From: Malurus cyaneus samueli
Taxonomy: Eukaryota; Chordata; Aves; Passeriformes; Maluridae
NCBI GenBank assembly: GCA_009741485.1
Contig: CM019214.1
Location: forward strand, 52,965,310 to 53,029,309
Reading direction: 5' to 3'
Length of the DNA: 64,000 bases
Shown in pieces: positions 1 through 12,059 of this stretch. The notes beneath the pieces are model-generated. The model was given only the letters and a program-made list of their open reading frames with translations, searched no databases and was not told the DNA's origin. The position numbers and the translations under genes are program-made. Numbering within the stretch: the first letter of the stretch is position 1; the number at the start of each line of letters is the position of its first letter.

Positions 1-154
1 CCATATATCACAATATCTACAGCAGTTTTGGTGTGGCTCTACAGGTTTTTGTTGAGCTTGAGAGCTTGTTGTGTCTTCAGATTTCATTTCTAACCTCCCT
101 GTTTTACTCATCTTTTGCACTGTTTCCCACGTGAGCATCTGCTCCAGAATGGTA

Positions 155-968
155 CATGGAGGAAGCTTCAGATAAACTTGAAGAGAGGGCCCATAAGAAC
201 CTCATGACATTCTGCAGGTGCTGCACTTGAGTGCTGCACTTGAGTTGGGGCTTTCCCAGATATGAGTACAGATGAGCAAAAGTTATTAAGACTGGCCCTG
301 CCAAGAAGAACTTGCAGATTCTCATGGATGAAAGCCGCATGAGCCAGAAATGGCTACTCACAGCCCAATTGCAGCCAAGTACATTTGGGTTTTGTCAAAA
401 GCGGCCAGCAAGCTGAGTGAGGTGATTCTGCCCCTCTACTCATCTCTCATGAGACCCCAACTGGAGTGCTGGATCCAGCTCTGGGGTCCTCAGCACAACA
501 AAGATGTGAACATCTTGGAGTGGGTCAAGGGAAGGGCCATGAGGATGATCAGAGGGCTGAGAACCTTTCCTGCAAAGACAGGCTGAGAGAGCTGGGGTTG
601 TTCAGCCTGGAGAAGAGAAGGCTCCAGGGAAACCTCATTGCAACCTTCCACTATCCTAAAAGGGGCTTACAGAGCAGAGGGAGAAACACTTTTCATGTGC
701 GCAGATAGTGACATGACAGAGGGCTATGGTTTTAACTGAAAGAGAGTAGGTTTACATTAGATATTAAGAAAAAATTCTTAGTGGTGAAGTGCTGTAAACA
801 GATTACTCAGGGGACTTGTAGATGTCTCAACCCTGGAAGTGTTTACAGCTGGGCTGGACTGGGCCCTGAGCAGCCTGATCTAGTGGAAGATGTTCCTGCC
901 CACAGCAGGGGTGGAATGAGATGATCTTTAAGGTTACTTCCAACCCAAATCATTTTATGATTCCATGA
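155..968 (+). mobile_element. CR1 LINE fragment, 3' portion (RT C-terminus to 3' end)
   Basis: This is a 5'-truncated CR1 retrotransposon on the plus strand. It begins inside ORF2 near GAGAGGGCCCATAAGAACC. It runs through the conserved segment coding for the C-terminal end of the reverse transcriptase region and a 3' UTR. The UTR includes the family-typical stretch for the tail of the ORF, a TGGAAGATGTTCCTGCCC block and a GATGATCTTTAAGG block. It ends with the degenerate CR1 terminus ATTTTATGATTCCATGA at about 952-968. A 13-base internal tandem duplication (219-231 and 232-244, TGCTGCACTTGAG) is specific to this copy. Frameshifts and substitutions make it a dead copy. The exact left edge is uncertain by some tens of bases. 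CR1 elements usually insert as 5'-truncated copies, which fits. The assignment is by eye against the well-known avian CR1 consensus. Confidence 0.93.
350..708 (+). pseudogene. CR1 ORF2 C-terminal remnant, frameshifted
   Basis: Inside the CR1 fragment, the frame opening at 350 encodes a recognisable ORF2 segment with PLYSSLMRPQLECW, then QLWGPQHNKDVNILEWV, then RMIRGLRTF. After about position 560 the family signature continues in the next frame as LRELGLFSLEKRRLQGNL followed by a decayed end that stops at 708. A single-base loss near 559-562, next to AGAGGGCTG, explains the switch. The residues fit the extreme C-terminal part of the CR1 endonuclease/reverse transcriptase polyprotein. The catalytic endonuclease and the YADD-type RT core lie upstream and are absent. 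The remnant has no expected function and is kept only as evidence for the identity of the host element. Confidence 0.85.
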
Positions 969-3900
969 AATCTATTTTTAATTGAGTAATAGCTTTCATT
1001 CATTATGTCCTATACAGCGCTAGCTCAAATGATCCTCTTGATATTACTTTCCACCCCTGGAGACATTAATCTTTCCAGATTGAATGGAACTCTGAAAGAC
1101 CATCCATTTTTATTAATGAAATTTTTTAAGTGTAAACACAGAAACTGCAAGCAGTCATTTAATTTGTGTATGTGTCTGTTCAGCAGGAAGAGGAGGGTGA
1201 TTTAGCTGTCACAATAGCCAACATCTTGTAAGCTAAAAGATGGAGAAATCAGAAAATATCACATTTGTTTTCACTAGCAAACATCTTCATATCCTCAGTT
1301 TCAAGCAATAAAAGTAATTTTTTATTCTGGAATCCAGCTTCCAGCGCAGGTTGTCCCAGAATGTCAGAATTGGGATATAATACCCAGAATGAAAAAAACC
1401 CCAGAACATTACTTTCTGCTGATAAGATTGATTATTTGTGGACATTACAATTGTTTTCTAGAGACAAATAAGTTATGACCATCCTTTTACCACAGGATGT
1501 ATAGTATTTATCATCAGAGACTGTGTGTACAGCTCCTGTCGTCACCTCCAACTCCTCCCCTTCATGGAGCAAGTCAGACAGTGACATTCTGAATCTGTGC
1601 CTGACCTCGATGCTACAGTGTAAGAATCTTCATGTCAGCTGTGGGCTCACATTGGCTGCCTGAACATAAATACCTGAGGCCATCTCTACATGTTGAGATG
1701 TCACAGGGCATTTTAGACAGAGGGCTGGTGATGTGACATGGATCACTGAGATTGATCAATAAGCCCAGTGGAGTCCTCAGAGTTACTTAGCTGACTAAAT
1801 CTGTCTACTTCAGGATAATCTGAATAAAACTCTAGACTCCACTGATTGGATTAGCTGGATTTCCATAGATTGTGAGGAGGGAAGACACTCTCCTCACTTG
1901 TGAAGACATACTTTACAGATAAATAAATCTATGTGACTGATCTCGGATTTAAATCTAGACCTGAATTATACCTTTTGCTGAGCTGAGTTGGTTCTGAGAA
2001 CAATTCAGACCATCTGGAAGAGATGGAGAAAGAAATGGAGCAAGAAAAAAAAAATTGGTGGATTAAGAGACAGGGTTTGTGAGGAAAGACTGGAAGATTT
2101 TTTTTGGTCTGGAAAAGATCAAAAGGCATAATAATGGTGTTTAACTAGTTTTCATAGAAAGAGCAGTTGTAAATTATTCCCTATGAGCGCTGAAAATAAA
2201 GAGAGTAATTGCAGTAAAGGGAAATGTAGTTCTGACTTTGAAAGAGGAGTTTCTAATCACAGGGATGATGAAGTGCTGATGTACACAGCCTGGGGAGCTT
2301 GTAGAACTGCAATCTCCAGTGCTTTTAGCAAATAGGTTGAACAAACATTTCCAGGAATTATTTTGGTGCAATCAAATGTGCCTGAGGGCCATGACCTGGG
2401 CCCAGGCAGCTTTCAGTCTCTTCAACTACACTTTCTCCAATCAAATCTCTTCTAGTTTTTAATCTTTAACTACTACATGCTGAACAGGACACATCAATAA
2501 AATATCTGTTTTAATTTTAAATTATACTCCTTTTGTGATGAAGAAACAGTACATGTTTAAGACTAGACAACAGTGATGAGGCACTGGAAGAATAGCTTAC
2601 ATAATGCCTCTGCCACAACACTTAGCTTAGCAGAAGAGGAAATAGAGCTGTAAACTACAAGTAGCTGTGAGAAGCACATGCCTTATTTATTTATTTAGAT
2701 TATTAAATTTGTTTTTTTTTTTATTTTTTTCGTTCCTAGCAAGGAGAAACAGCTGTAGCAGTGTGGGATGTAATACAAAATAGAGGAGCACTTGCCTGAT
2801 ATTACTTTACATTCACTGCTAATGCAGACACTGTTCTCCTTCCCAAGGCTCCACAAGGCTTTCCTTTTCCCTCCTGCTGCGGGGCATTATTGCAGAGAGC
2901 TCTGATGGTGAGCAGTGCCTTAATTAGCTGGAGTAGGGAACCAGCCTTCTCTCAAACCAACTGAAGGCAAAAGTTGGTTTGGGCAACCATGGGCAAAACT
3001 GAAGCAAAAGATTAGTCTTTGGCAGACCCCAAACCACATTAATGCTGCCCATCATCTGAGGAGAAAAGGAGGGAGGTTGTTGTCACAGATCTGTTTGCTG
3101 CACTTTGAAAACAAGGACTGGTATAAAATTTTAAATACAAAGCTTCCTGCTGTGCCTCCTTTCACCAGATCTGTTAAGACGTTTTGAATTTAGATTGGGT
3201 TCCAGGTTACATTTTGCCCTTGGTGGAAATTAGCACAAAGAACAAATAGCCATAATACCAAGTGAAACAGCTTTGCTGGAAGTTTGTTGTGGCCTCCCCA
3301 TAGCTCTGCTGAGCCTAGGATTGGGAATACTAAACAAAAGTAACTTTCCATAAGAGTTAGTCTAATTCTTCTGGAAAAGATGTCCAAAAAAGGGTAGACA
3401 AGATAACACAGACTTTTGGCTCACCTCCCACTTCAGGTCACCAAGTCCCTTTCAACCCTGCCATGGTTTTAGATAGTAATTTTTTTTCTTTTTAAAATAT
3501 TCTTCTAACTGTGTGGTACTGTTCAGGCAAGGTGGTTTGTGTTCTCACAGTGACAGAATTCTTTGGTTCATTTAACAGAAGCTTCTTTTAAAGGCTGGGA
3601 AGAGAAAGTAGAAAATTTGCAGCTTGGGATATAAACTGTCACTCTGCTATGGGAAGGAGGAGCTGAAAGAGGAGACATTGACATTAACTGAGGGACAACA
3701 GGGGAGGGGAGCAGAGGAGAAAGTCACTAAGATCATAAATGGTGAATGACTGGAAAGTAAGTGAGAGAACAGTGCCAGGAGCAAACAGGCAATTACCAAT
3801 CAATCTCCAAGAAAGTGCTCACAATTACAGTTTCTTGGGATGACCTTACGTGCAGCAGTAGGAAGTTATCGAATATCAGGAATCCAGGGAAGAGCTGTGT

Positions 3901-4918
3901 CATGAGGAGCCAGGGGCCTTTTTGGCTCATGGGTAGAAGGGACAGGTGGCTCCATCCTTGACACAGGCACAAATGTTCACACTGCCTCAGGCTGGTACAG
4001 CTGGAGAGACAAAAACCAAAAACAGTTTAACTATTAATGCAGAGTTACTGTTCAGGACTGTGAGAAAGCCACTGATTAGTACCTGCCCTTGCTGTGTTTT
4101 ACGCTCCTGGAGAGTATCCTGTGAGAATAAATCTAAACACTTTTAGAAGTAAACACTGCTGGGCTCCCTGGTGGCTTCAGCTACAGCCTCAGGCCTGGGC
4201 AGCTGCACCACATGGAGCAGCATCTGCAGTTGGAATGCAGCACTCAATCTCTAAATCAGCTCAGCAGCTGTGCATCAGCTGCAAGGTAGAGAAAGACTAC
4301 ACTTTCCAAGCCAAGTTATATTATTAGGTTCTTTCAGTAAAAGTGAACTGTTACCGCTGCTGGCAGCAGAAAGAGCAGACAGACAGCAGGACTGAATGAT
4401 TTTTGCTAGTGAATGCAAAATAAGAAGCCTACAGTGGTATCAGTTTATTTCAAACCAAGTTACCACAGATTTGCTTTGTTAGTATGCTCTCATCTATTTG
4501 TTCATAAAATTTGCTCATTTACAACATATACATGATTCTAAATTCCTTAGTTAGAAATACAGACAATATTGTAACTAGGCAGAAATGGTACAGTAATATA
4601 AAGGTAGAGAAACAACCGTCTAGAAAAAAAGCATATAATATTTTTTCAAATCTAACGGTTTTGGGAGCTGCCATTTTTTCATGAGAAATGGTTTATTTTT
4701 CACAGAGGGACATAAAATGATAGCATCAGTGATATAACCTCAGCTGCGACTTCATTCAAGTACTCTGCAGCAAGGGGTGATACCTCCTGAGAATAAGAGA
4801 TGGGAGAGACCATCTTGTCCAGGATAGTCCCCATATCCAGAACAGAAATCACAGCGAGTTTACAGATGAGCAAGTTGTAAGATGTGACACAGCTGGTGTC
4901 ACTACCTTCACTAGTACA
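969..4918. other. Non-coding stretch, no gene seen
   Basis: About 3.9 kb of AT-rich DNA with no exon, RNA gene or recognisable transposon. The only simple repeat is a T-rich/TTTA tract at 2683-2730 (TTTATTTATTTA followed by T11-A-T7). Open frames here are all below 85 codons, overlap each other in several frames and show no recognisable domain. I see nothing else to annotate. Confidence 0.6.
2683..2730. repeat. TTTA / poly-T low-complexity tract
   Basis: Three to four TTTA units (2683-2696) are followed, after a short AT-rich linker, by a run of eleven T, an A and seven T (2712-2730). This is ordinary AT-rich low-complexity DNA. It could also be the A-rich tail of an unrecognised retroposed copy on the minus strand, but no body of such an element was seen. 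Confidence 0.8.
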
Positions 4919-5376
4919 TTCACAGAATCACAAAATCAATTAGGTTAGAAAAGACCTCAGAGAAAATCAATGCCAACCTATGACCAAACATGCTCAGATC
5001 AATTAGACCATGGCAGTAAATGCCCCATCCAGTCTCTCCTTAAAAACTCCCAGGGACAGTGACTTCACCACCCCCTGGGCAACCCATTCCAATGTTTATT
5101 CACTCATTCTGTGGAGAAATTCTTCCTAATGTCTAGACCATTCTTAAATGTCCCCTGGAGTAGCTGATTATGTCCTCTCGTCCTGCCACTGGTTACCTGG
5201 GAGTAGAAGCCGATCCCTACCAGGTTACAACCTCCTTTCAAGTGGTTGTAGAGAATGACTAAGTTATCCCTGAGCTTTCTCTTCTCCAGATCTAAACAAA
5301 TCCAGCTCCCTGAGCTGTACCTCATAGGATTTACCCTCTAGACCCCTCATCAGCTCCTTGCTCCTTTCCTAGACTC
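4919..5376 (-). mobile_element. CR1 LINE fragment, minus strand
   Basis: The 3' terminus lies at the left (CACAGAATCACAAAATC at 4921-4937). The sequence then reads into a typical CR1 3' UTR and ORF2 end. On the minus strand the peptide contains LDLEKRKLRDNLVILYNHLK, then GGCN, VTSGRTRGHN and LDIRKNFSTE in one frame. All of these match the usual end of CR1 ORF2 (LEKRRLRGDL..., LDIRKNFFTE). On the plus strand the phrases TCTCCTTAAAAACTCCCAGGG and CCATTCCAATGTTTATTCACTC are equally typical. The element is truncated on its 5' side at about 5376, where it directly abuts a plus-strand CR1. Its 3' UTR differs from that of the neighbour, so the two belong to different subfamilies. Confidence 0.93.
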
Positions 5377-5577
5377 AAAACTCACTTCTTCAGTGAGAAG
5401 GCAGTCACTGGAACAGATTCCTCTGGGAAGTGGTCAGGGTACCATACCTGTCAGAGTTCAAGGAGTATCTGGATGACATCCTTCGTCATATGATTTAGTT
5501 TTAGGTAGTTCTGCACTGGACTTGATGATGCTTACGGATCCCTTCCAACCTGAGATATTCTATGATTCTATGGTTCA
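5377..5577 (+). mobile_element. CR1 LINE 3' end, plus strand
   Basis: A short 5'-truncated CR1 begins around CTTCAGTGAGAAGGCAGTCACTGG. It continues through CTGTCAGAGTTCAAGGAGTATC, a CATATGATTTAGTTTTAGGTAG block and GGATCCCTTCCAACC. It finishes with ATATTCTATGATTCTATGG at about 5559-5577, the canonical CR1 3' terminus. The TTTAGTTTTAGGTAG type of 3' UTR marks a different CR1 subfamily from the minus-strand fragment immediately to the left. The body is short and carries no useful coding remnant. Confidence 0.92.
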
Positions 5578-5966
5578 GTTGGGACATTACCAGAGGTTCA
5601 CACATCCACATTACAGCACAGACAATTTCAGAGGTTTGGGTTTTAATAACCAATGGATTTGTTCATAGAAATTTAAATTCTCCAGCTTGTCTATAGCCCT
5701 TCCCCAGGAAATATCTGTAATTATGAATATCAAGCAATATGTGGGAAATTGTTGCTTTACGAAACCTCCACAAGAATTGGCTGTGTTTTGTAGAGAAACT
5801 CATATAGCATGATGCTTAGGACTTAGTGCAGGCTGTTACAGAATAATGTTACACAAAAGCCAGGGTTATGAAAGGCAATTTTGTCAGAGTTCAGGTGCTG
5901 GCAGGGACAGCCCCTGGCTGGCCCCCTTTCTGTACACACACTCTGTAACAGGGAGCTCAGCTGTAC
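5578..5966. other. Spacer between CR1 fragments, nothing recognised
   Basis: About 390 bases of non-repetitive AT-rich DNA between two CR1 fragments. No open frame, RNA gene or transposon signature was recognised. Confidence 0.6.
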
Positions 5967-6036
5967 AGAATCATAGAATCCTAGAAAAGGTTGGTTTGGA
6001 ATAGACCTTAAAGATCTTCTATTTCCAATCTATTTG
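5967..6036 (-). mobile_element. Short CR1 3' tail, minus strand
   Basis: AGAATCATAGAATCCTAG at 5967-5984 is the reversed CR1 3' terminus. It is followed by AAAAGGTTGGTTTGGAATAG, ACCTTAAAGATCTTCTA and a decayed TTCCAA block, which is the expected order of the last ~70 bases of a CR1 3' UTR read on the minus strand. The remainder of the element is missing, and the sequence to the right (6037 onward) does not resemble CR1. This is an extreme 5' truncation, common for the family. Confidence 0.85.
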
Positions 6037-6987
6037 GGTCTAACTGTCCAGCAAGCACCATGCAGCACCATGGTTCCTTGGTATGTGACTTGTTCTGACC
6101 AGCTCCTTCTGGAGTGCCTTCAACCATCCCAAGCTGCTCCACTCCCAGCTTTGGCAGTCGGTGCAAGCGATGATCTGCAGCCCTGGTTTGGAGTGGAGGT
6201 CACTGCCCTGGTCGGCATCTGTCTCCATGTCTGCAGTACTGCTGTTCCCTACGCTCCTGCACTGCGGTGTTGGGCTATTTGGAGCCAGTCTCTGAGGAGT
6301 TTTACTCCTTTGTTCACTGCTCTCAAGAATACAATAGCTTTAAATATGCCTGTTTTACCCTCAGACTCTCTGTGATGGCCTCTTCAGCCTACCCACAGTC
6401 TGTTCTCCTTGTTTAGACAGGATTTGAAAGCAATTCTCCTCCCTTCCACAAATCAAAGAGCAAAGCTGACTTTGTTTTTCTTAGCAAAAGGAGAGGAAGT
6501 GTGAGATTTCCATATATTCACCTACCCAGTGGGAGTCTCGATCTACCACATAAAATCTCCCTTCTAAGGAGAGAAGCTAACTCGGTACTGCCCCCTTCAT
6601 ATTCCCCAAAACCTCTCCACTAAACAAAGATTATCTTGAGAAATATGGGTGGTTGTGTTTTGACATTCCCGGTGGTACTTAGACTTTGGAAGAAGCCTTT
6701 CCATTTTCTCAGTGTTGGTAACAGTGTAAGATGTTCACTTTAGGGTACCTAAATGAAAGAACAAACCTCAGTTTGAGATAATCCGAGAGAAGACCAGCAA
6801 AAAGAATCCGATCTAAGACATGTCCAGTGGGAGAACTGATAGTTATGGAAGATCGTCACGATGTTCTCCATCTGCCTGTGTTATCAGGTAAACATACTAG
6901 ATAACAATTTATTAAGACTTTTTAGAATTATGCCAGCCAAGTCAGGATTTCATAAACAGAAGGCTAAAAAGTGTTCCTATTAAATTT

Positions 6988-6989
<2 letters not shown>

Positions 6990-7018
<29 letters not shown>
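6990..7018. repeat. Poly-T run (29 T)
   Basis: An uninterrupted run of 29 T followed by CAG. It may be the A-tail of a retroposed sequence inserted on the minus strand, but the DNA to its left shows no recognisable retrogene or SINE. Run length is likely to be polymorphic and subject to sequencing error. Confidence 0.95.
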
Positions 7019-8823
7019 CAGATTAGGCAATTTAGAGAGATTAATAATTCCCTCTGGGTCTGACTGAGCTTTTGCTGAGTGTCTATTCCCACATTTGTTC
7101 ATGAGTCATAGTTAACATGGCAACAAACCAAGTTCCTGTGCAGGGATGTTATTTAAACACATACATCATGTGCTGGGAAATTGGTGCTTTCCCTCCGTTC
7201 TTATGCTATTTCCCTCTCCTGTTCCCAATTCCTGACTGAATCAAGAGTATTAGGCACGCCCATTTTGAGACATGGTAATAGCCAGAAAAGCTTAATCTAA
7301 CAAGTAATATATGTGTTGAAGTCTATGGTGTCCTGTGATTTATTTCATTGACTTGATTAATTTCAGAGTGAGAAAATGCTTAAGCAAAAGATCTGAGAAT
7401 CACATAAGGAGAGGGTTATCAAGTGCCTTTTGATTTACTCACAAATTGAACCCGTGAATGGGTTTGCTGATCAGTACTTCATTTGCTCCAAGAATTTATT
7501 TCTGAAGAACTTAAAATTATTACATCTGCTTCACTGTAACTAATGCCACATGTGTCATTTTCTGGACTTTTTCTTGACAAGCTTTCATCAACTAAAGAAG
7601 CTAAAAGCAGAAAGTAGCCTAGTAGAAGAGATTAGATAACGGGTTTTAAGAAATAACTTTGATCTCACTTACAAAAGTGACTAGCTCCATGAAACAGTCT
7701 AGTTGCAGACGTTACGATTTTCTCTGGTGTTGCTGTCATGGCTGCAATGGGCTGAGGGCATCAGCCAGACAAGGTTTCTTGGTAGACATAATACTTGAGT
7801 TATTTTTTCCTGATTCCCTTTGAAATGATTCAGTTTATTGGCGCCGGTGTTCCAAGCCCTTGCTACGATCACAGAATATACCCAGTGAAACACAAGCAGT
7901 CAAATATTAAAGATTCAAAACTGGACTCTCAAAATTTAGAAGATTTTCAGACATGAAGCACTGAGCTGATGAAAAAAGGTTAGAGGAAGTGGAAGAGATT
8001 GACAAACTAACAGTTGTATAAGCTGGTGTTTACAGAAGTCAAAATGGATGTGTGAACCCATCTTGCTAACATCCTGGATCTGATGAATTCTTAATATTTC
8101 AGTTATTAATGCAAAAGGGAAGGTCTTCAGTGAAGGAGGGTACACTCTCCTGAAAACCATTTCCTGACTCTTCCCTAAGGGAAAAGTTTCAGCTCCTACT
8201 TGATTTCTGCACCCTGACTACTCACACTACATAAACCTCATCTCACAAAACTCAGGGACATCTTATTAAAGTCTGTTCCCAAAGAGCACAGACCAAATCA
8301 CATCACACTTGATTCCCTCAAGCCAACATAACCTTCCATCACTATCCTGCTTGCCTATGCCACCTCCAGGAGACCTGAAATATTCTCAGCAGCATGCTCT
8401 AAGACTGTCTGGTGGGTTATGACAAATCTCTGGCATTATGCCAGTTGCTTTGAACTGTAAAACAAAAATAATCAAGATGATAGGTTTAGTGCTATGCAAC
8501 GTATTTGTGCCCAGTTTGCCTTGGAGGGTAATAATTTGGGAATGCAATTATTCATTACCACTGCGCCCTGCAGCAGAAGCATTCAACACTACAGAGGCAG
8601 TTAACATTACAGAGGAACTCCAAAAGGAATAAACACAATGATACTATGGCCCCTGGCTGATCTGGTGCATTTTTGGCCTCTTCTAATGCCTCCAAGCCAT
8701 GCCTGATAGATCTAGTTTAAGAAACCTGCTCATGCTTAGGAATGTCCAAAAATTTGTCCAGAGACATAAAAAATCATTTGAATTCAAGCCACCAAAATAT
8801 AGTTTATTCATTGTGATTCTATG

Positions 8824-8900
8824 AAAAAAAAAAAAAAACCTAAACAAAAAAGCTCCAAAACAACAGCCAACCAAACAATCAAACAAAATCAAACAATATC
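8824..8900. repeat. A-rich low-complexity tract
   Basis: Fifteen consecutive A (8824-8838) are followed by an A/C-rich stretch with repeated CAAA-, CCAA- and CAAT-type words to about 8900. It looks like a decayed A-rich tail or simple repeat. No body of a retroelement was recognised on either side. Confidence 0.8.
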
Positions 8901-11900
8901 AAATTGATTATCGGTTTATATAGTCATAGAATCTGCAGTATTAGTTGGGTTCCTGAGTCATCACTTCAGCTCCTCGCAACCACTGCCTCCTTTCTCTCAT
9001 TGCCCAAACCAGCAGAGGAGAACACCTGGAGATGGGTTCTGGTTCCATTTCCCACCCTCCTGGTCAGCAGCAGCCCAACTTGACCCAGCCTGGCAGAGCA
9101 GGTCTTGTCTGCAGTTTATGAAAGGGCAGCAGGAAAAGTGCATGTTGGAATTTTCATCATGGAAGAGCCCTTCAGAGCCCAGATGTCCTCCTGGGGTTAA
9201 ACTTTTGGGATCCCTCTTCTCAAGAATGAAGGAGGCTGGCCTTTTCTCAGGAAGAGACTGACATGATGATGAGCTGTTCTACGTTCTAGGTTTGCTTTGA
9301 TCCTTTTTGGGTCACAGAGACAGATGGGAGGTTGTGGGCATCATTCCACACGCACCATGAGGAACTGCTTAATATCTCCCATTTAGAGTAGACCTATTTT
9401 AATGAAAGTATTCGACCTGGGTTTAAAGGGATAAAAAGAATCCACTATAGCCCTTGGCAAACAGTTTGGTTAATCAGTGGATCATGTTCACTTGATTTGT
9501 AATTTTAATTTGTCCATCTTCAGAATCCAAATGTTGGATTTTATTATGCCTTAACCCTAACCCCTAATCCTGGATTGACCAAAAATCCACCTATGGAAAT
9601 ATTATTCATCAGAATCATTATATGATTCTTACATAGATGAAGTATTAACTGGATGTTTAAAAAATGTTAGAGTGCCCAAAGTTTTTCACTAAAAGAAATT
9701 TGATTTTTGTTCTAGTTCTTCTTTAAAGAAGTTCAATGCCCTTCTTCCACTACATTTTCCAGAACCAAATTAATTATCCTCAACATGGTTTCACCAATAA
9801 CAGACATGAAGATAAGGTAACAAATACAATGTGCACACGACTTGAGCACATTTTTCTTTCAAGCTTCCACAGACTCTGTTAATCCTTCCTGTAAAAACAC
9901 ATGAGCTCATAATTCCCAGCTCCCAGAAAAGCACTCTAAGCATCTTTTATGTGATATAGTTTCTTCCATGAAAAGTAGTAGGGAAAGCATGTACTGTAGT
10001 TTGTAATTATCTTACATTTGTATGACATTTCTCCAGTTTAACCAGCAGTAGGGCCAGTTGTAGGACTCTGGCCCTATGATCTAAGCCTGCAATGCATTTT
10101 GTGTTGTTTGTTAAGTGAAGTAGAGATGGGAGCCCAAATGTCTCCTCTTGCAGATACAGTCCCTTGAATGCTACCCTTGTAGACTCATGATCACTTTTGT
10201 TCCGTGTCTCTGCTAAAGGAGATAACCTAGTGTAAAAGTCATTTTAGTGCTGTTGTTCAAGAGGAAGATTGTTTGTATTGGATTTTTCATGTGTGTGCAA
10301 ATACCAAAGTGAACAAAATGGGGAAAAAAATAAAGTTGTGTGACTGGTAAATTGCACTAGGAGTGAAAACCAGAAGTAACTCACTGTCATTAGCTTTGGT
10401 AGCTGCAGGCGCTTGAGAATATCTGCAACATAAAAAGCAACTGAATTTTGTTTATCATTTATTGAAGTGAAAGACTACTACTTAGTGGGTCAAGTAAAGG
10501 GATCTTGACTGAGTCTTCAGGAAATTGTAGAAGCACTGAAACTTAGCCAGTTCAGTATGATTAGGGATTAGAGAAAAATCACCCCTTTTTCTTGGTGGAA
10601 GCTGTAATTGTGAGGTAATGCAAATTCTTTAAAGCTGATCCTCATGCAGATCTGGATCAACAGATACTGTAATCTTCCCAAACACAGGGAGAAACCACAG
10701 GCACTCACAGGGTGCCAGTTTCTTGCCTGATTAGCCTGGTCCCTGCCTGCTGTTTCAGCAAACACCTCAGATGCACTAGCAGGGATTTTGGCTGGATTTG
10801 ACCTTTGCATCTTTCTGTGATCTGCCTGAGAGGCAAAGGCTCCCAGCACAGCATGCACACAATACAAGGAAAACACTGCAGAAATTACAGTGTTCATAAT
10901 TTTCTCTGTCCCAGACCACACGCATTAGGCTTTTTTTTTTTCCATTTCACAGATGCTGTGTGGTTTTAGATTTACTAAAAAATGGATTTTATGCTCAATT
11001 TGAATAGTCCTTTTCTAAAGCAAAGATTTAGCTTTTCCTTGTTTGTCAGAGCTGTAGCCCCAGATTGACAAGAAAGAATTCCAAATGGTAATACTGAAGC
11101 ATAGACTTCTAAGAAATCTGTTTTAATAATAAATATCCTGAAGCCAGAAACTGTAAAGCTGTGAAAAGTCTACATGATAAACCTCCAAAGAGAATGTATA
11201 AACCCAGTATATTTTGCTACATTTGTGCTATATGGTAAATATAGAAAGGTTTTCAACTTTTTTAATTATGAAGATCAATTCCTGTCTACCTTTGCAATAG
11301 TGATAATGAAGACATAAAAAATCCCTAACAAAAAAGCCCTTGCACTGTTCTATATCAGTAAATTTATTCTTTAGTTATTAAAAACAAAAGAAGGAAATAG
11401 AAGAAAACCTGTTACAAGAGCTTTGCACCAATCTTTACACCAGCTGACAATAAGACATATCACGGGTATATTCTGAGTGCAGAACAAAATACAAGTATCT
11501 CAACAAATGACATGAAAATGCTTTATAGAACTTATTATGACACTTCAAAGAGCTTGTCTTGGGGCTAAAAGTGAGATCTGTGTGTCCCATCATAAAAACC
11601 CATATTCAGGAGTAAAAAGGTCTTTTTGCCAATCTAAAAAGTCACAAAATATCCAGCTGCTATTGAATGCTGATTTGATCCATGACAGATAATTTTGTAA
11701 AAGGAAATAAAATTTTTATGGAAGGCAGGCTGTAGGAAAATGAATATTTGAAGGGAAAAAAACCTATCATAACATACCAAGAGGAATATTTCAGGCTATC
11801 TAGTTGAATGGTCAAAATAAATTTTGTTTGTGATGGATCACAGGATAGATTTTAGTGCACAGATTGGTTTCTCATATGCCTGTGCAATTAATCACATAAT

Positions 11901-12036
11901 TATCTCCTCTACATGACACACATGTACTAAAATACTGTTGTCCCTCTGCTAAGCATCATCTAATTTCTAGGGCATGTGAATCAGCTTCTCTTTAGAGGGG
12001 AAACAAGAAGCATTCTCCTTGCGTAACTCCTCAAAT

Positions 12037-12050
12037 CACGTGTATAAAAG
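12037..12050 (+). promoter_or_regulatory. Candidate core promoter: CACGTG E-box fused to TATAAAAG
   Basis: CACGTG (12037-12042) is directly followed by TATAAAAG (12043-12050), a perfect vertebrate TATA-box match on the plus strand. If used, transcription would start near 12075, at the edge of a locally GC- and CpG-richer block (12060-12560). No coding sequence follows: the first ATG downstream (12101) opens a frame of only 22 codons. A long non-coding RNA promoter, a solo-LTR promoter or a chance match are all possible. This is motif evidence only. Confidence 0.3.
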
Positions 12051-12059
12051 TGTCACACA

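Larger units (their letters stand above)
6037..12036. other. Non-coding stretch with poly-T and A-rich runs
   Basis: Six kilobases without a recognised exon, RNA gene or sizeable transposon. It holds a 29-base poly-T (6990-7018) and an A-rich stretch (8824-8900). A possible but very weak CR1-tail resemblance lies at 8923-8940. The region near 9000-9330 is somewhat less AT-rich but shows no signature I recognise. Two degenerate telomere-like units at 9551-9566 are too short to mean anything. Confidence 0.55.

Noticed and set aside
8923..8960. Possible CR1 3' tail (GTCATAGAATCTGCAG)
   Set aside because: Only about ten bases resemble the CR1 terminus and no 3' UTR follows.
9551..9570. Telomere-like TTAACCCTAACCCC
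   Set aside because: Barely two units and degenerate; far too short for an interstitial telomere.
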